The position numbers and the translations under genes are program-made. From JAJFKX01 sp965230265 (GTDB lineage: Bacteria > Pseudomonadota > Gammaproteobacteria > Xanthomonadales > Wenzhouxiangellaceae), in assembly GCA_965230265.1 (NCBI GenBank), contig OZ245999.1, positions 1,116,001-1,180,000 of the forward strand: 64,000 bases of DNA, written 5' to 3'. Under the pieces are notes generated by a model. That model saw only the letters and a list, made by a program, of their open reading frames with translations, ran no database searches and had not been told where the DNA came from. Numbering within the stretch: position 1 is the first letter of the stretch; each line of letters begins with the position of its first letter. Positions 33,392 to 43,660 of this stretch are shown piece by piece.

Positions 33392-33632
33392 TAGGTGTGT
33401 CCGTGTGTTAAATATTGTCTCATACAGAGTTGTTGATGATAGTTAATAGATAAAACAGCCTTGTAGAATAGCGCATTTTCCAATCCGGCATATGTGCCAT
33501 AGGGCCCAATAGTGCCTATGATCAGATGGGAACAGCCGTTTTAACCTGGCTTTTGTTTGCGGTATGGTGAGCAAAAAATACGCTGAGCATGCTGGCTACT
33601 GTCAACCAGCCGGCCCTGCAGCATCAAATTGT

Positions 33633-35123
33633 TTAATTTGAATATTGGGTCATTAGTCGAGCTTCAACTTGTTGTCCAACCTCCCGAATGACATTGAGCA
33701 GATAATCAATGTGTTCGTGGGTTTTTCGATGGTTAATAATGCAGGCACGAATAACAGGTTTGCCATGGAGACGGGTCCCGGTAATAAAAACTCGACGATC
33801 CTGTTCCAGAGCAGGGATAATCAAAGTGTTCAGCTGCTCGATTAAATCTTCGTTGTGGTTTTCAGTGCCGGTGTATTCAAAACAGGCGATGGCCAGATCA
33901 CCACTGTTGAATGAGCGAAAATCGGGTGCTTGATTAATCTGTTTATCCAGATAAATACGCAAATCAATGTCTTTACGGATCATGGCCTGCAGGCGATGGC
34001 TGCCGAAGGCTTTGAAAGACATCCATACTTTAAAAGCTTTGGCATTACGAGACAGTTGAAAATGGTGCTCGTTAATGTCCAGTCGACCAGAGGGGTTTTG
34101 GCTGCTGTCCAGGTAGTCAGCAACGGTATGGTAAGTGCGTTTTAATTGGTCCCAATCGCGGACCAGGGTACAGCCGATTTCAAAGCTCTGGTACAGCCAT
34201 TTATGAAAATCACAAGCCACTGAGTGAGCACGCTCTATGCCTTTAAAATGCGCTTTTAATTCTGGCAAAGATGCAGCCAAACCACCGTAAGCCCCATCCA
34301 CATGCAGCCACAATTGATGCGCTTCGGCGATGTCTGCCAGTGTGTCCAGCGGGTCAATAGCGCCTGTGTTAACGGTGCCGGCATTACCAATAATGCAAAA
34401 AGGCTGCAGGTTGGCCTGGCGATCAATTTCAATCTGCTGCAGCAAAGCGTCAGTATCAATCTGATAATCAGCATTGATCGGGATTTTCCGGTAGTGATTG
34501 CTGCCAATGCCCAGCAATTCAATGCTTTTATCGACACTGCTATGGGTTTGGTCTGAAGCATAAACAATAAAAGGTTTTTGCCCGAATAAACCAGTTTTAC
34601 GAATATTGGCACGTTCAAAAAAGATATTACGGGCAACGGTCAAACCCGTTAGGTTGGCTGCTGATCCGGAACTGACAATGGCACCACCGGTTTCATCTGC
34701 TGCAGACTGTTGGTTATAACCAATGAACTCTGCAGCCCATTGGATGACGCGTTTTTCTATCTCCGTCATGGATGGGGCAAGGTGCCATTTGGCAACATTT
34801 TGATTGACGGCCGAGGCCAACAAATCCGCAATAATAGAAATTTGATTACCGCCAGCCATCACGTAGGCGTACATATGTGGCCCGATATTCATGGTTGGTG
34901 TGTCGATGACCTTGGTTTTTACCTCGTCCAGTAAAGTATCAATAGCCATTCCTTCGGTAGGCAATCGTTCATTAAACCAGTTAAAAACTTCACTTTGTGA
35001 ATGTCCAGGATGACCTGGGCTGTCCAGCTGAGAATAACGTTGAAGCACCAGTTGTTTACCACGTTCCAGTGCGTTGTCGAACTCGTGTTCTGGAAAATCC
35101 AGATTTGGCAAATCGTTAGTCAT
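33633..35123 (-). CDS. Group II PLP-dependent amino-acid decarboxylase
   Basis: 496 residues, full length for the aromatic-L-amino-acid/glutamate decarboxylase family. SSGSAANLTGL binds the cofactor phosphate, HVDGAYGG contains the Asp that pairs with the pyridine nitrogen, and ACDFHKWLYQ carries the Schiff-base Lys (~306). Cytoplasmic. The substrate cannot be read from sequence; aromatic amino acids, aspartate, glutamate and diaminobutyrate are all possible in this family. It stands alone, with ~240 bases on either side. Confidence 0.88.
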   Translation of the reverse strand: MTNDLPNLDFPEHEFDNALERGKQLVLQRYSQLDSPGHPGHSQSEVFNWFNERLPTEGMAIDTLLDEVKTKVIDTPTMNIGPHMYAYVMAGGNQISIIADLLASAVNQNVAKWHLAPSMTEIEKRVIQWAAEFIGYNQQSAADETGGAIVSSGSAANLTGLTVARNIFFERANIRKTGLFGQKPFIVYASDQTHSSVDKSIELLGIGSNHYRKIPINADYQIDTDALLQQIEIDRQANLQPFCIIGNAGTVNTGAIDPLDTLADIAEAHQLWLHVDGAYGGLAASLPELKAHFKGIERAHSVACDFHKWLYQSFEIGCTLVRDWDQLKRTYHTVADYLDSSQNPSGRLDINEHHFQLSRNAKAFKVWMSFKAFGSHRLQAMIRKDIDLRIYLDKQINQAPDFRSFNSGDLAIACFEYTGTENHNEDLIEQLNTLIIPALEQDRRVFITGTRLHGKPVIRACIINHRKTHEHIDYLLNVIREVGQQVEARLMTQYSN

Positions 35124-35281
35124 CGGGTTGTTCTCTGCAGTGAATCTGCTTGGTCGTGTCAGTCAGGTGAATCACTTTGAGTGTATTGCAGATGGGTTTA
35201 AGTTTGAAGTGATGTCGTCTTATGCTTTTAATGGCATAGTCAAATAAATGGCATTGATGCCCATGCGGGGTAAATTATTGA

Positions 35282-35317
35282 AACAGCAGACGAGCACATG
35301 GTGGCTCGTCTGCTGTT
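35282..35317 (-). terminator. Long hairpin after secreted-protein gene
   Basis: AACAGCAGACGAGC (35282-35295) pairs perfectly with GCTCGTCTGCTGTT (35304-35317) over an 8-base loop, 38 bases beyond the stop of the gene at 35355. The minus-strand tail has only TTT, so efficiency is uncertain. Confidence 0.6.
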
Positions 35318-35354
35318 GGGTGGTGATTATCTAATAGCGTTGACGTCCAACGTC

Positions 35355-36305
35355 CTATTCGGGCCCGCAACTGAACCCATCAGGGTTAATAACCAGCTCT
35401 GTGGGTACAATTTCAAAGCTGTCGCTGATACCGCCTGCGCTATCGATGGTATAAGTGACTATCGCTAAGTCGCAATCCAAAAACTGGATGGAGACGGTTC
35501 CTACTGGCAGGCCAGACTCGGCTGCTGTCGGCGGCATATCAAAGGCCCCAGCTTGTCGGGAACGCAACTCACCTGTTGCAGTGTCACCATCTAGTGTCAG
35601 CAAAGCTGTCATCCAGCGTTGGCCATCGAATCCAATGTTGACATCTGGTGGTTCGATAGGGGCAACAGGTTCCAGGGTAAATGTGAACCAGGCCATAAAC
35701 AGAAGATTCAGACTGGGGCTGAAGTCAAACAAAATGCCTTCACCGGTAGTGTCGAGGTTTTGCCAGGCACCTTCAGCCAGAGCAAAGTCAAAATCAGCAG
35801 GTGGAGGAGGTGTTGCGGCGACAGTAAAGCTAAAGTTATCGATGACACCGCCTGTGAACTCAATGGACGAAATGGGTAAATCTTCACTGAAGTCGATAAA
35901 ATGATCGGGATTACCAAAACTGGTGGCTTGATCACTGTCTCCGGTATCTACCACAGTGCCATTGGCTGTTCGTGCTGTTGCAGTACCTGGAGCAAAACCA
36001 TTGCCATGGACGTAAAAAAAGCGCACATTGCTGACCGGGTTATTGAAGGTGACCATGGCATTGCCACCCACCACTTCGTAAGAAAATGACCCAGAGGCAT
36101 ATAGTGGGGGAGAACCCTCTGTAGCGACTATTCCGCCCGACCAGTTAGACCCGCCAAAACTGAAGTCAGTGGTGCCAGGGGTAGTGATACCGGTTTCTGC
36201 GCCGTTATTATCAAAAAATATTGTCGTGGTCTGCTGAGCGTGGCTGCTCATTGCCATGGTCAATAGAAATAGTGTTACCAAGAGTCTATTGCGATAATTT
36301 CTCAT
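35355..36305 (-). CDS. Secreted two-domain beta-rich protein
   Basis: 316 residues with signal peptide (cleavage after SSHA, ~23). The N-terminal domain (~30-165) is beta-rich, with Gly/Asn/Thr-rich strands, resembling a carbohydrate-binding or PEP-CTERM-type extracellular fold. The second domain (~178-315) carries GAWQNLDTTGEGILFDFSPS, FMAWFTF and RWMTALLTLDG, a pattern seen in many gammaproteobacterial exported proteins of unknown function. AAGGA upstream. No partner gene. Confidence 0.6.
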   Translation of the reverse strand: MRNYRNRLLVTLFLLTMAMSSHAQQTTTIFFDNNGAETGITTPGTTDFSFGGSNWSGGIVATEGSPPLYASGSFSYEVVGGNAMVTFNNPVSNVRFFYVHGNGFAPGTATARTANGTVVDTGDSDQATSFGNPDHFIDFSEDLPISSIEFTGGVIDNFSFTVAATPPPPADFDFALAEGAWQNLDTTGEGILFDFSPSLNLLFMAWFTFTLEPVAPIEPPDVNIGFDGQRWMTALLTLDGDTATGELRSRQAGAFDMPPTAAESGLPVGTVSIQFLDCDLAIVTYTIDSAGGISDSFEIVPTELVINPDGFSCGPE

Positions 36306-36697
36306 TACATTTAATCCTTTTTCGTAGGTGTATTGTCTATTGCCTGCACCAATTGATTAACCGCCAGCATAATACAAAAGTGTAATCCAAAAGGCGTGAA
36401 AGCAGGTATGTACTTGAATATGAAAGACCAGAGGCGTTTCTTAGCCTATGGTATGACCAGTGTTTTACATAAAATGATTGACTGGTACAAAACAGATCTG
36501 TTTGATTGTCAAACAGCCGGTTAATTGGTGAGTGCGGATCAGCTTGAAAAAGGTTCATTGGATTTACAGAAACCAGACTAACGGTAGTAAATACGGGTGA
36601 ATATTTGTCTGTAAACAATACTTTGATGTGATGCTCAAATGATTAGGGCTGGGGAACCATGTGCGAGTGCTTGGGTGGAACTGAGCGCTTTAAAACA
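36306..36697. other. Gap without recognisable gene
   Basis: About 390 bases between the secreted-protein gene and the tRNA-Arg(ACG) terminator. An open frame on the minus strand (36337-36618) has no ribosome site and protein content unlike a real gene. I see nothing else. Confidence 0.4.
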
Positions 36698-36725
36698 ACA
36701 AAGCCACCTTGAAAGGTGGCTTTGT
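36698..36725 (-). terminator. Terminator of tRNA-Arg(ACG)
   Basis: ACAAAGCCACCTT/AAGGTGGCTTTGT, a 13-bp perfect stem with a 2-base spacer, followed on the minus strand by TGTTTT. It lies 10 bases beyond the tRNA 3' end. Confidence 0.8.
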
Positions 36726-36735
36726 CAAAGGAGTA

Positions 36736-36812
36736 TGGCGCGCCCGGAAGGATTCGAACCTCCGACCGCCTGGTTCGTAGCCAGGTACTCTATCCAGCTG
36801 AGCTACGGGCGC
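36736..36812 (-). tRNA. tRNA-Arg(ACG)
   Basis: 77 nt with acceptor GCGCCCG/CGGGCGC, anticodon loop CTACGAA (ACG), T loop TTCGAAT and encoded CCA. ACG normally has inosine at the wobble base and reads CGU/CGC/CGA. Confidence 0.95.
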
Positions 36813-36935
36813 GAAGCCGGCCATTATCAGGTGCTGCATTGAATGTGTCAATGTGATTATGAAAAAAAATTCAATTTAGTGGCCATTTTTCGTTGACCTA
36901 GGCACGCAGTGTCGATACTATGTGCGCCCTACGGT

Positions 36936-37012
36936 CGGGGTGTAGCGCAGCCTGGTAGCGCAACTGCTTTGGGAGCAGTGGGTCGGGAGTTCGAATCTCT
37001 CCACCCCGACCA
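36936..37012 (+). tRNA. tRNA-Pro(TGG)
   Basis: 77 nt; acceptor CGGGGTG/CACCCCG, anticodon loop TTTGGGA (TGG), T loop TTCGAAT and CCA. First of three tRNAs leading to tig. Confidence 0.95.
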
Positions 37013-37086
37013 ATTCATTACAACGCAGCTTGTCACCTGCCCAGTCTGAATTGCTGTTCATTTTGTGGCAAAATATCGCGTTCAGT

Positions 37087-37162
37087 GGTGGGCGTAGCTC
37101 AGTGGTAGAGCACCGCGTTGTGGCCGCGGCGGTCGTGGGTTCAAACCCCATCGTCCACCCCA
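37087..37162 (+). tRNA. tRNA-His(GTG)
   Basis: 76 nt including the extra 5' G(-1) that faces C73, the His identity element. Acceptor GTGGGCG/CGTCCAC, anticodon loop TTGTGGC (GTG), encoded CCA. Confidence 0.95.
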
Positions 37163-37223
37163 TTTTATTTACACAGCGATGGCAGATTAAATTCTGTAGT
37201 CGCTGTGTCGTGTTGAATGGCGC

Positions 37224-37299
37224 GGGCCATTAGCTCAATTGGCAGAGCAGTTGACTCTTAATCAATTGGTTCAAGGTTCGAGTCCTTGATGGCCCACCA
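37224..37299 (+). tRNA. tRNA-Lys(CTT)
   Basis: 76 nt; acceptor GGGCCAT/ATGGCCC, anticodon loop CTCTTAA (CTT, reads AAG), T loop TTCGAGT and CCA. The CTT isoacceptor is less widespread in bacteria than TTT. Confidence 0.93.
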
Positions 37300-37386
37300 G
37301 ACATCACACTGGCTGCGCCATGGTAAGCCTTTGGCGTGTAATGACATGATTACTGACACTATATAAATGGGTATTCCAACACCGCT

Positions 37387-38691
37387 ATGCAGATCAATAT
37401 TGAAAACACTGGCGCCCTAGAACGCAAACTGGAGTTTGGTATTCCGGCTGCTGAAGTCGATTCCAAAGTTCAAAAGAAACTGGCCGAGCTGGGCCGTACC
37501 GTCAAACTAAAAGGCTTTCGTCCCGGCAAAGTGCCTTTGAACGTGATTAACCAGCGTTATGGCAAGCAAGTGCGCGAAGAGGTAATGCAAGAAGTGATGC
37601 AGCAAAGCCTGGGTGAAGCCATTCAGGAAGGCGAACTGCGCGTTGCAGCACTAAAAAGCCTGCAGCCTGAAGAAACTGGAAAAGACAGCGAAATGCTGAA
37701 CTTCAGTGCACAACTGGAAGTGTTTCCAGAGCTGGACACAGTGGATGTTAAAAGCATTGAAATTACGCGCCCTAAAGTGGATATCACCGAAACCGATGTG
37801 GATGACATGATCAGCACTTTGCAGCAGCAGCGTCGCGACTGGAAGCCAGCGGATTCTCCTGCAGAAAATATGCACCGTGTATTGGTTGAATACTCAGCCA
37901 CTGTTGATGGTCAGCGTATTCCCGAGACGGGCAATAAACGTATTGGCACCATTCTTGGTAGCGGTATTGTTTTTGCTGAAATGGAAGAAGCCATCATTGG
38001 CATGCAAGCGGGGGACAGCAAAACGGTTGAATTGAGTTTCCCCGAGGTATTCCGTGATGAAGAGCTGGCCGGCAAGCAAGCTTCTGTAGAAATGCATGTT
38101 ACCCATGTTGAGCAAGGTGAACTGCCTGAAGTGGATGATGACTTTGCAGTCAGCTTTGGCATTACTGAAGGCGGTGTTGAGAAACTGCGAGAAGAAGTCA
38201 AAAACAATCTGGAACGCGAACGCGGTATTGCCGAGCGTCGCTGGATGAATGAGCAAGTCGGTAAAAGCCTGACTGATGCACATGCGGATATGGAACTGCC
38301 TGACAGCTTAGTACAGCAAGAAGCCCAGAACCTGCGTCAGCGTATGCAACAGGAAATTGAACAAAGCGGTGGCGATGTCAATCAGGTCCCTGGCCTTGAC
38401 AGTTTGATGGATAATGCCAAAGTTCGTGTACGCGGCAGTATATTGCTCAGTGAAATTGCCCGCCAGAATGAAATTAAACTGGATGAAAACCGGGTGTTTG
38501 AGCGTATTGCCGAAATTGCCTCCACTTATGATGAACCACAACAGGTTATTGAACTGTATCGCAGCAATGAACAGTTGTATGGCCAAGTACGTCAGACCGT
38601 TTTGGAAGAGCAGGTGGTTGATTGGGTGGCTGAACAGGCCAATTGCTCCGACGAGCCTATGCCGTTCAAACAATTGATGGGTGGAAATTAA
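37387..38691 (+). CDS. tig: Trigger factor
   Basis: 434 residues, normal length. Ribosome-bound chaperone and peptidyl-prolyl isomerase. The N-terminal ribosome-binding domain contains KLKGFRPGKVPLNVI, which includes the conserved GFRxGKxP ribosome loop; the FKBP-type domain spans ~155-235 (VEYSATVDGQ, IVFAEMEEAI), and the C-terminal helical arms follow. It overlaps the upstream side of clpP and starts the classic tig-clpP-clpX-lon order. A TATAAA box lies ~25 bases before the start. Confidence 0.97.
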   Translation: MQINIENTGALERKLEFGIPAAEVDSKVQKKLAELGRTVKLKGFRPGKVPLNVINQRYGKQVREEVMQEVMQQSLGEAIQEGELRVAALKSLQPEETGKDSEMLNFSAQLEVFPELDTVDVKSIEITRPKVDITETDVDDMISTLQQQRRDWKPADSPAENMHRVLVEYSATVDGQRIPETGNKRIGTILGSGIVFAEMEEAIIGMQAGDSKTVELSFPEVFRDEELAGKQASVEMHVTHVEQGELPEVDDDFAVSFGITEGGVEKLREEVKNNLERERGIAERRWMNEQVGKSLTDAHADMELPDSLVQQEAQNLRQRMQQEIEQSGGDVNQVPGLDSLMDNAKVRVRGSILLSEIARQNEIKLDENRVFERIAEIASTYDEPQQVIELYRSNEQLYGQVRQTVLEEQVVDWVAEQANCSDEPMPFKQLMGGN

Positions 38692-38692
38692 A

Positions 38693-39334
38693 ATGTCTGA
38701 ATCCTTGATGCCGACTCATGCGTTGAATCTGGTGCCGATGGTGGTTGAACAAACCGCCCGCGGTGAGCGTGCCTATGATATTTACTCACGTTTGCTTAAG
38801 GAGCGCGTGATTTTTATCGTCGGTGGCATTGATGATCATATGGCCAATCTGATTGTGGCGCAGATGCTGTTTTTGGAATCTGACAACCCAGAAAAAGACA
38901 TCAGCATTTATATTAATAGCCCAGGTGGTGTGGTGACAGCCGGTTTGGCGATCTACGACACCATGCAATTTATTAAACCTGACGTAAGCACGATTTGTGT
39001 TGGGCAGGCAGCCAGTATGGGAGCCTTATTGCTGGCCGCGGGCGCCAAAGATAAACGTTTTTGCCTGCCGCATTCTAGGGTAATGATTCACCAGCCACTG
39101 GGTGGTTTTCAGGGGCAGGCATCGGACATTGATATCCATGCGCGCGAAATACTGTTGATGCGCGAAAAGCTCAACAAAATTCTGGCTGATCACACCGGGC
39201 AACCGCTGAAAACCATTGAAAAAGACACTGATCGCGATAACTTTATGTCGGCTGAAGATGCCAGTAAATACGGTTTGGTGGATGCTGTACTTAGTGATCG
39301 TTCTTCCGTACAGGCAGCATCAAGTCAGGATTAA
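38693..39334 (+). CDS. clpP: ATP-dependent Clp protease proteolytic subunit
   Basis: 213 residues from ATG 38693, 1 base after the tig stop (GGTGGAAA upstream). Serine peptidase of family S14: catalytic Ser in GQAASMGA (~108), His in SRVMIHQPLGG (~133) and Asp in EKDTDRD (~182). Forms the two-ring barrel used with ClpX, encoded next. YIDSPGG-type motif reads YINSPGGVVTAG. Confidence 0.97.
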   Translation: MSESLMPTHALNLVPMVVEQTARGERAYDIYSRLLKERVIFIVGGIDDHMANLIVAQMLFLESDNPEKDISIYINSPGGVVTAGLAIYDTMQFIKPDVSTICVGQAASMGALLLAAGAKDKRFCLPHSRVMIHQPLGGFQGQASDIDIHAREILLMREKLNKILADHTGQPLKTIEKDTDRDNFMSAEDASKYGLVDAVLSDRSSVQAASSQD

Positions 39335-39522
39335 CCCCCGACAAACCACATACGAATTCGAGTGATGTAACAACCAGTATTATTCTGGCAAGTGTCTATG
39401 CACAGATGGAATTTTCGGTAATATTGACCAATCACTTTTGGGATAATGACTTTATCCGGTTAAAATCAATGCTAGAATTCAGACTAGATTAACTTCAAGG
39501 AACCTGACACCTACTTTCCAGC

Positions 39523-40794
39523 ATGAGCGACGAATCCAAACAATCCGGCGACGGCAAAATTCTGTATTGCTCCTTTTGCGGCAAAAGCCAGCATGAGGTT
39601 CGAAAACTAATCGCTGGTCCCAGCGTTTATATCTGTGATGAATGTGTTGAATTATGCAACGACATTATCCGTGAGGAGCTGGAAGACAAAGACCAGGATC
39701 AAAACGAAACCTTACCCACCCCGCGTGAAATTCATGACTTCCTGAACGAGTTTGTTATTGGGCAGGAACAAGCCAAGAAAGTATTGTCAGTGGCGGTTTA
39801 TAACCACTATAAGCGCATGCAGGCTGAGCAAGGCAAAGATGAAATAGAACTGGCGAAAAGCAATATTCTGCTGATCGGCCCCACAGGTTCCGGTAAAACT
39901 CTTTTAGCGGAAACCCTGGCGCGCATGCTGAACGTGCCTTTTACCATTGCTGATGCAACGACACTGACCGAAGCCGGTTACGTGGGTGAAGATGTTGAAA
40001 ATATCATCCAAAAGCTGCTGCAAAAATGCGATTATGATGTTGATAAAGCCCAGACGGGTATCGTTTATATCGATGAAATCGATAAAATCTCCCGTAAGGC
40101 CGAAAACCCGTCAATCACACGCGATGTGTCCGGTGAAGGTGTGCAACAGGCCTTGCTGAAACTGATCGAAGGAACCATTGCCTCTGTGCCTCCTCAGGGG
40201 GGGCGTAAGCATCCTCAGCAAGAATTTTTGCAGGTTGATACCAAAAACATCCTGTTTATTTGTGGCGGTGCTTTTGGCGGTCTGGACAAAGTGATTCAAC
40301 AGCGCTCAGCTGCAACGGGTATTGGTTTCCGGGCCGAAGTGCGCAGCAGTGAAGAGCGTGATGATCTTAGTGCATTGCTACGCCAGGTTGAGCCGGAAGA
40401 TTTAATTAAGTACGGTTTGATTCCTGAGTTTATTGGTCGTTTGCCTGTCGTTGCGACGCTGGAAGAGCTCGATGAAGACGCTCTGGTACAGATTCTGACC
40501 TTGCCCAAGAACGCTCTGGTAAAACAGTATCGTCGTTTATTCGATATGGAAGAGTGTGAGTTGGATATTCGTGACGATGCATTGCATGCAGTCGCCAGGA
40601 TGGCTATGGAGCGCAGGACCGGTGCACGTGGCTTGCGCACTATTCTGGAAAATGTGTTGTTGGACAGCATGTATGACCTTCCATCCAGTAATGAAGTCAC
40701 TAAAGTGGTGGTTGACGAGGCCGTGGTTAAAGGCGAAGCCAAGCCTTATCTGATCTATGAAACGCAGGATAAAGCCGCAGGCGAAAGCGGCTAA
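39523..40794 (+). CDS. clpX: Clp protease ATP-binding subunit ClpX
   Basis: 423 residues. N-terminal zinc-binding domain with four Cys (LYCSFCGKS ... ICDECVELC), Walker A GPTGSGKT (~125), Walker B IVYIDEIDKI and sensor 2 GARGLR. Unfolds substrates for ClpP. The 188 bases before it contain no clear terminator, so transcription may continue from clpP. Confidence 0.97.
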   Translation: MSDESKQSGDGKILYCSFCGKSQHEVRKLIAGPSVYICDECVELCNDIIREELEDKDQDQNETLPTPREIHDFLNEFVIGQEQAKKVLSVAVYNHYKRMQAEQGKDEIELAKSNILLIGPTGSGKTLLAETLARMLNVPFTIADATTLTEAGYVGEDVENIIQKLLQKCDYDVDKAQTGIVYIDEIDKISRKAENPSITRDVSGEGVQQALLKLIEGTIASVPPQGGRKHPQQEFLQVDTKNILFICGGAFGGLDKVIQQRSAATGIGFRAEVRSSEERDDLSALLRQVEPEDLIKYGLIPEFIGRLPVVATLEELDEDALVQILTLPKNALVKQYRRLFDMEECELDIRDDALHAVARMAMERRTGARGLRTILENVLLDSMYDLPSSNEVTKVVVDEAVVKGEAKPYLIYETQDKAAGESG

Positions 40795-40918
40795 GCTGCA
40801 CTGGGCCTCCAATTGACTAGATACTCACCAGAGTTTAATGCTCTGGCCAGTATTGTTTTGAATACCCTCAGAAATTGGCGTTTATGTACTTCAGGCATGA
40901 GGTAATGTACCTCGTTTG

Positions 40919-40946
40919 CTTGAATCAGCACGTGTCAGCGCCATAT
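40919..40946 (+). promoter_or_regulatory. Sigma32-like heat-shock promoter for lon
   Basis: CTTGAAT (40919-40925), 13-base spacer, CGCCATAT (40939-40946), close to the sigma32 pattern CTTGAAA-N13-CCCCATNT. About 138 bases upstream of lon, a known heat-shock gene in related bacteria. Confidence 0.55.
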
Positions 40947-41083
40947 TCCTAATCAACACAGGGAATCTCGTAAACTGTCTGTCAATACATGTTTTTTGAT
41001 AAGTCGTTTAAATGAATTCCTTATCCATAATCCAGGTTCAGCAATTGTTTATCACAACTGCGTTCCTCTATAGTAATTGAGAT

Positions 41084-43519
41084 ATGACCGAAAAAACTGA
41101 CCAGAAAAACCAACCGGCTGAACAAGCCACTTTATTACCGGTATTGTCTTTACGCGATGTGGTGGTTTATCCCTTTATGGTGATACCACTGTTTATTGGT
41201 CGTGATCGCTCCATGCAGGCGCTTAAAAAAGCCATGGACTTGGACAAACGGATTTTATTGGTTACTCAGCGCAGCCCTGATGTTGATGACCCTGCACCGG
41301 CAGATCTTTATAGCGCTGGGACTGTGGCCACTATTTTACAGTTGTTGCGCTTACCAGATGGCACCACCAAAGTACTGGTTGAAGGTGTTGAGCGCGTGCG
41401 TGTGGATAATTACCTGGAGCAGGGGGATTATCTGGCTGCCGAGTGGTCATCTTTGGAACCGGATCAAACAGAAGATCCACGGGCCGTAGAGGTCACTGCC
41501 CGTTCATTGACCACCATGTTTGAACGCTACATCAAGCTCAATCGCAAGATTCCTCCAGAATTGCTAACGACCATGGCCGGTATTGATGACAATAGCCGTC
41601 TGGCCGATACCGTGGCGGCGCATTTGAATGTGCGTCTGGAAGATAAGCAGGAACTGCTGGAAATGCCTGATGTGCAACAGCGTATGGAACGTTTGTTGAA
41701 GCTGATCGAAGGCGAGCTGGACATGCTGCAGCTGGAAAAACGTATCCGCGGGCGTGTCAAAGGCCAAATGGAGAAAAGCCAGCGTGAGTATTATCTGAAT
41801 GAACAAATGAAAGCCATTCAGAAAGAACTGGGTGATATGGATGATGCACCTGATGATTTGGAAGAGCTCGATAGCAAAATAGAAAAATCGGGAATGCCCA
41901 AACAAGCGCTGGAGAAGGCGCGTTCGGAACTGCGCAAACTGAAGATGATGTCACCGATGTCGGCTGAAGCAACCGTGGTACGCAATTACGTTGACTGGAT
42001 GGTTGGGCTGCCGTGGAAGAAGCGTAGCAAGGTCAGCAAAGACTTGCGTGCGGCCGAGCAGATTCTGGACGATGATCATTACGGTCTCGATAAAGTAAAA
42101 GAGCGTATTGTTGAGTATCTGGCGGTACAGCAACGTGTCAGAAAGATGAAAGGCCCGATTTTATGTCTGGTTGGGCCGCCAGGCGTGGGTAAAACCTCCC
42201 TAGGAAAATCTATCGCGCGTGCCACGGGCAGAGAGTTTGCTCGCATGTCATTAGGCGGCGTGCGTGATGAAGCAGAGATCCGTGGTCATCGGCGTACCTA
42301 TATCGGCTCAATGCCAGGTCGCATTTTGCAGTCGATGTCACGTGCCGGCAAAAAGAACCCTCTGTTTATGCTGGATGAACTTGACAAAATGTCGATGGAC
42401 TTTCGTGGTGATCCTTCATCGGCACTATTGGAAGTGCTTGACCCTGAACAAAATGATGCATTCAATGATCATTACCTGGAAGTTGACTATGACTTGTCAG
42501 AGGTGATGTTCATTGCGACCGCCAACTCCCTGGATATTCCAGCACCGTTGCTGGACCGTATGGAAGTGATTCGGATACCTGGTTATACCGAAGATGAAAA
42601 GCACCATATTGCGTCTCGCTTTTTGTTGCCCAAACAACGCAAGCAGCATGGCCTGAAAGAAGAAGAATTGCAGGTCAGTGATAACGTCATTACCGATATT
42701 ATCCGTTATTACACCCGTGAGGCCGGGGTACGTAACCTAGAGCGTGAAATTGCCAAGATCTGCCGTAAGGTGGTGAAACAGCTGGTAATGGATAAAGACC
42801 GTGATAGGCGTCAGGTTACCGTGCGCAATTTGGATAGTTATCTAGGGGTACGTCAATTCCGTTATGACAGCGCTGACAAAAAACCAGAGATTGGTCAGGT
42901 GAATGGTCTGGCATGGACATCAGTGGGTGGTGAGCTGCTCAAAATTGAATCCAGCTTGATGTCAGGCAAGGGCAAACTGACCCATACAGGGCAACTGGGT
43001 GATGTGATGCAAGAATCAGCTCAGGCCGCATTGACGGTGGTGCGTTCGCGCGCGGAAATTCTTGGTCTGGCCGATGATTTTCATCAAAACAAGGATTTGC
43101 ATATTCATGTACCGGAAGGTGCTACACCAAAAGATGGTCCAAGCGCGGGGATAGCGATGTGCACGGCATTGGTCTCAGCCATTAGCCGAATAGCGGTTCG
43201 GGCTGATGTGGCAATGACCGGTGAAATTACCCTGCGGGGCAAGGTGTTGCCGATTGGTGGGTTGAAAGAGAAACTACTGGCGGCCCATCGAGGCGGTATT
43301 CGCACGGTGATTATTCCTGAAGATAATCGCAAGGATTTAAGCGAAATTCCTGACAATATTCTGGATAAATTGACTATCCGGCCAGTCAGTTGGATTGACG
43401 AAGTGCTGGAAATTGCCTTGGTGGAAGTGCCCAGGCCGCTGAAAACCAGCACTGCAACACCTGCAGCAACCGCTGGAAATGATGAAATAGCCGATAGTAG
43501 TAACATCCGTTCACATTAG
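41084..43519 (+). CDS. lon: ATP-dependent protease Lon
   Basis: 811 residues, usual length. N-terminal LonN domain (LPVLSLRDVVVYP), AAA+ module with GPPGVGKT (~365) and FMLDELDKM, and the S16 protease domain with Ser in PKDGPSAG and Lys in LREK-type GLKEKLLAA. Degrades damaged and short-lived regulatory proteins. A Thr/Ala-rich tail follows the protease domain. Preceded by a sigma32-like promoter. Confidence 0.97.
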   Translation: MTEKTDQKNQPAEQATLLPVLSLRDVVVYPFMVIPLFIGRDRSMQALKKAMDLDKRILLVTQRSPDVDDPAPADLYSAGTVATILQLLRLPDGTTKVLVEGVERVRVDNYLEQGDYLAAEWSSLEPDQTEDPRAVEVTARSLTTMFERYIKLNRKIPPELLTTMAGIDDNSRLADTVAAHLNVRLEDKQELLEMPDVQQRMERLLKLIEGELDMLQLEKRIRGRVKGQMEKSQREYYLNEQMKAIQKELGDMDDAPDDLEELDSKIEKSGMPKQALEKARSELRKLKMMSPMSAEATVVRNYVDWMVGLPWKKRSKVSKDLRAAEQILDDDHYGLDKVKERIVEYLAVQQRVRKMKGPILCLVGPPGVGKTSLGKSIARATGREFARMSLGGVRDEAEIRGHRRTYIGSMPGRILQSMSRAGKKNPLFMLDELDKMSMDFRGDPSSALLEVLDPEQNDAFNDHYLEVDYDLSEVMFIATANSLDIPAPLLDRMEVIRIPGYTEDEKHHIASRFLLPKQRKQHGLKEEELQVSDNVITDIIRYYTREAGVRNLEREIAKICRKVVKQLVMDKDRDRRQVTVRNLDSYLGVRQFRYDSADKKPEIGQVNGLAWTSVGGELLKIESSLMSGKGKLTHTGQLGDVMQESAQAALTVVRSRAEILGLADDFHQNKDLHIHVPEGATPKDGPSAGIAMCTALVSAISRIAVRADVAMTGEITLRGKVLPIGGLKEKLLAAHRGGIRTVIIPEDNRKDLSEIPDNILDKLTIRPVSWIDEVLEIALVEVPRPLKTSTATPAATAGNDEIADSSNIRSH

Positions 43520-43631
43520 ATTTAGTTGCTATAAAATCGAGACAAACGAGCTAACTGATTGAACTCAATCTGTTTTATTTTGACTCGAAAAAAAAACCGA
43601 CAAATAGGTTAGAAATGTGTAAAAATTTTGC

Positions 43632-43660
43632 TTGAAGGCACTGTAGTGCTGGGATAGTAT
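43632..43660 (+). promoter_or_regulatory. Sigma70-like promoter for hupB
   Basis: TTGAAG (43632-43637), 17-base spacer, TAGTAT (43655-43660), about 130 bases upstream of the HU gene. Confidence 0.45.

Noticed and set aside
36337..36618. Minus-strand open frame of 93 codons
   Set aside because: No Shine-Dalgarno sequence, composition unlike nearby genes, no recognisable protein.
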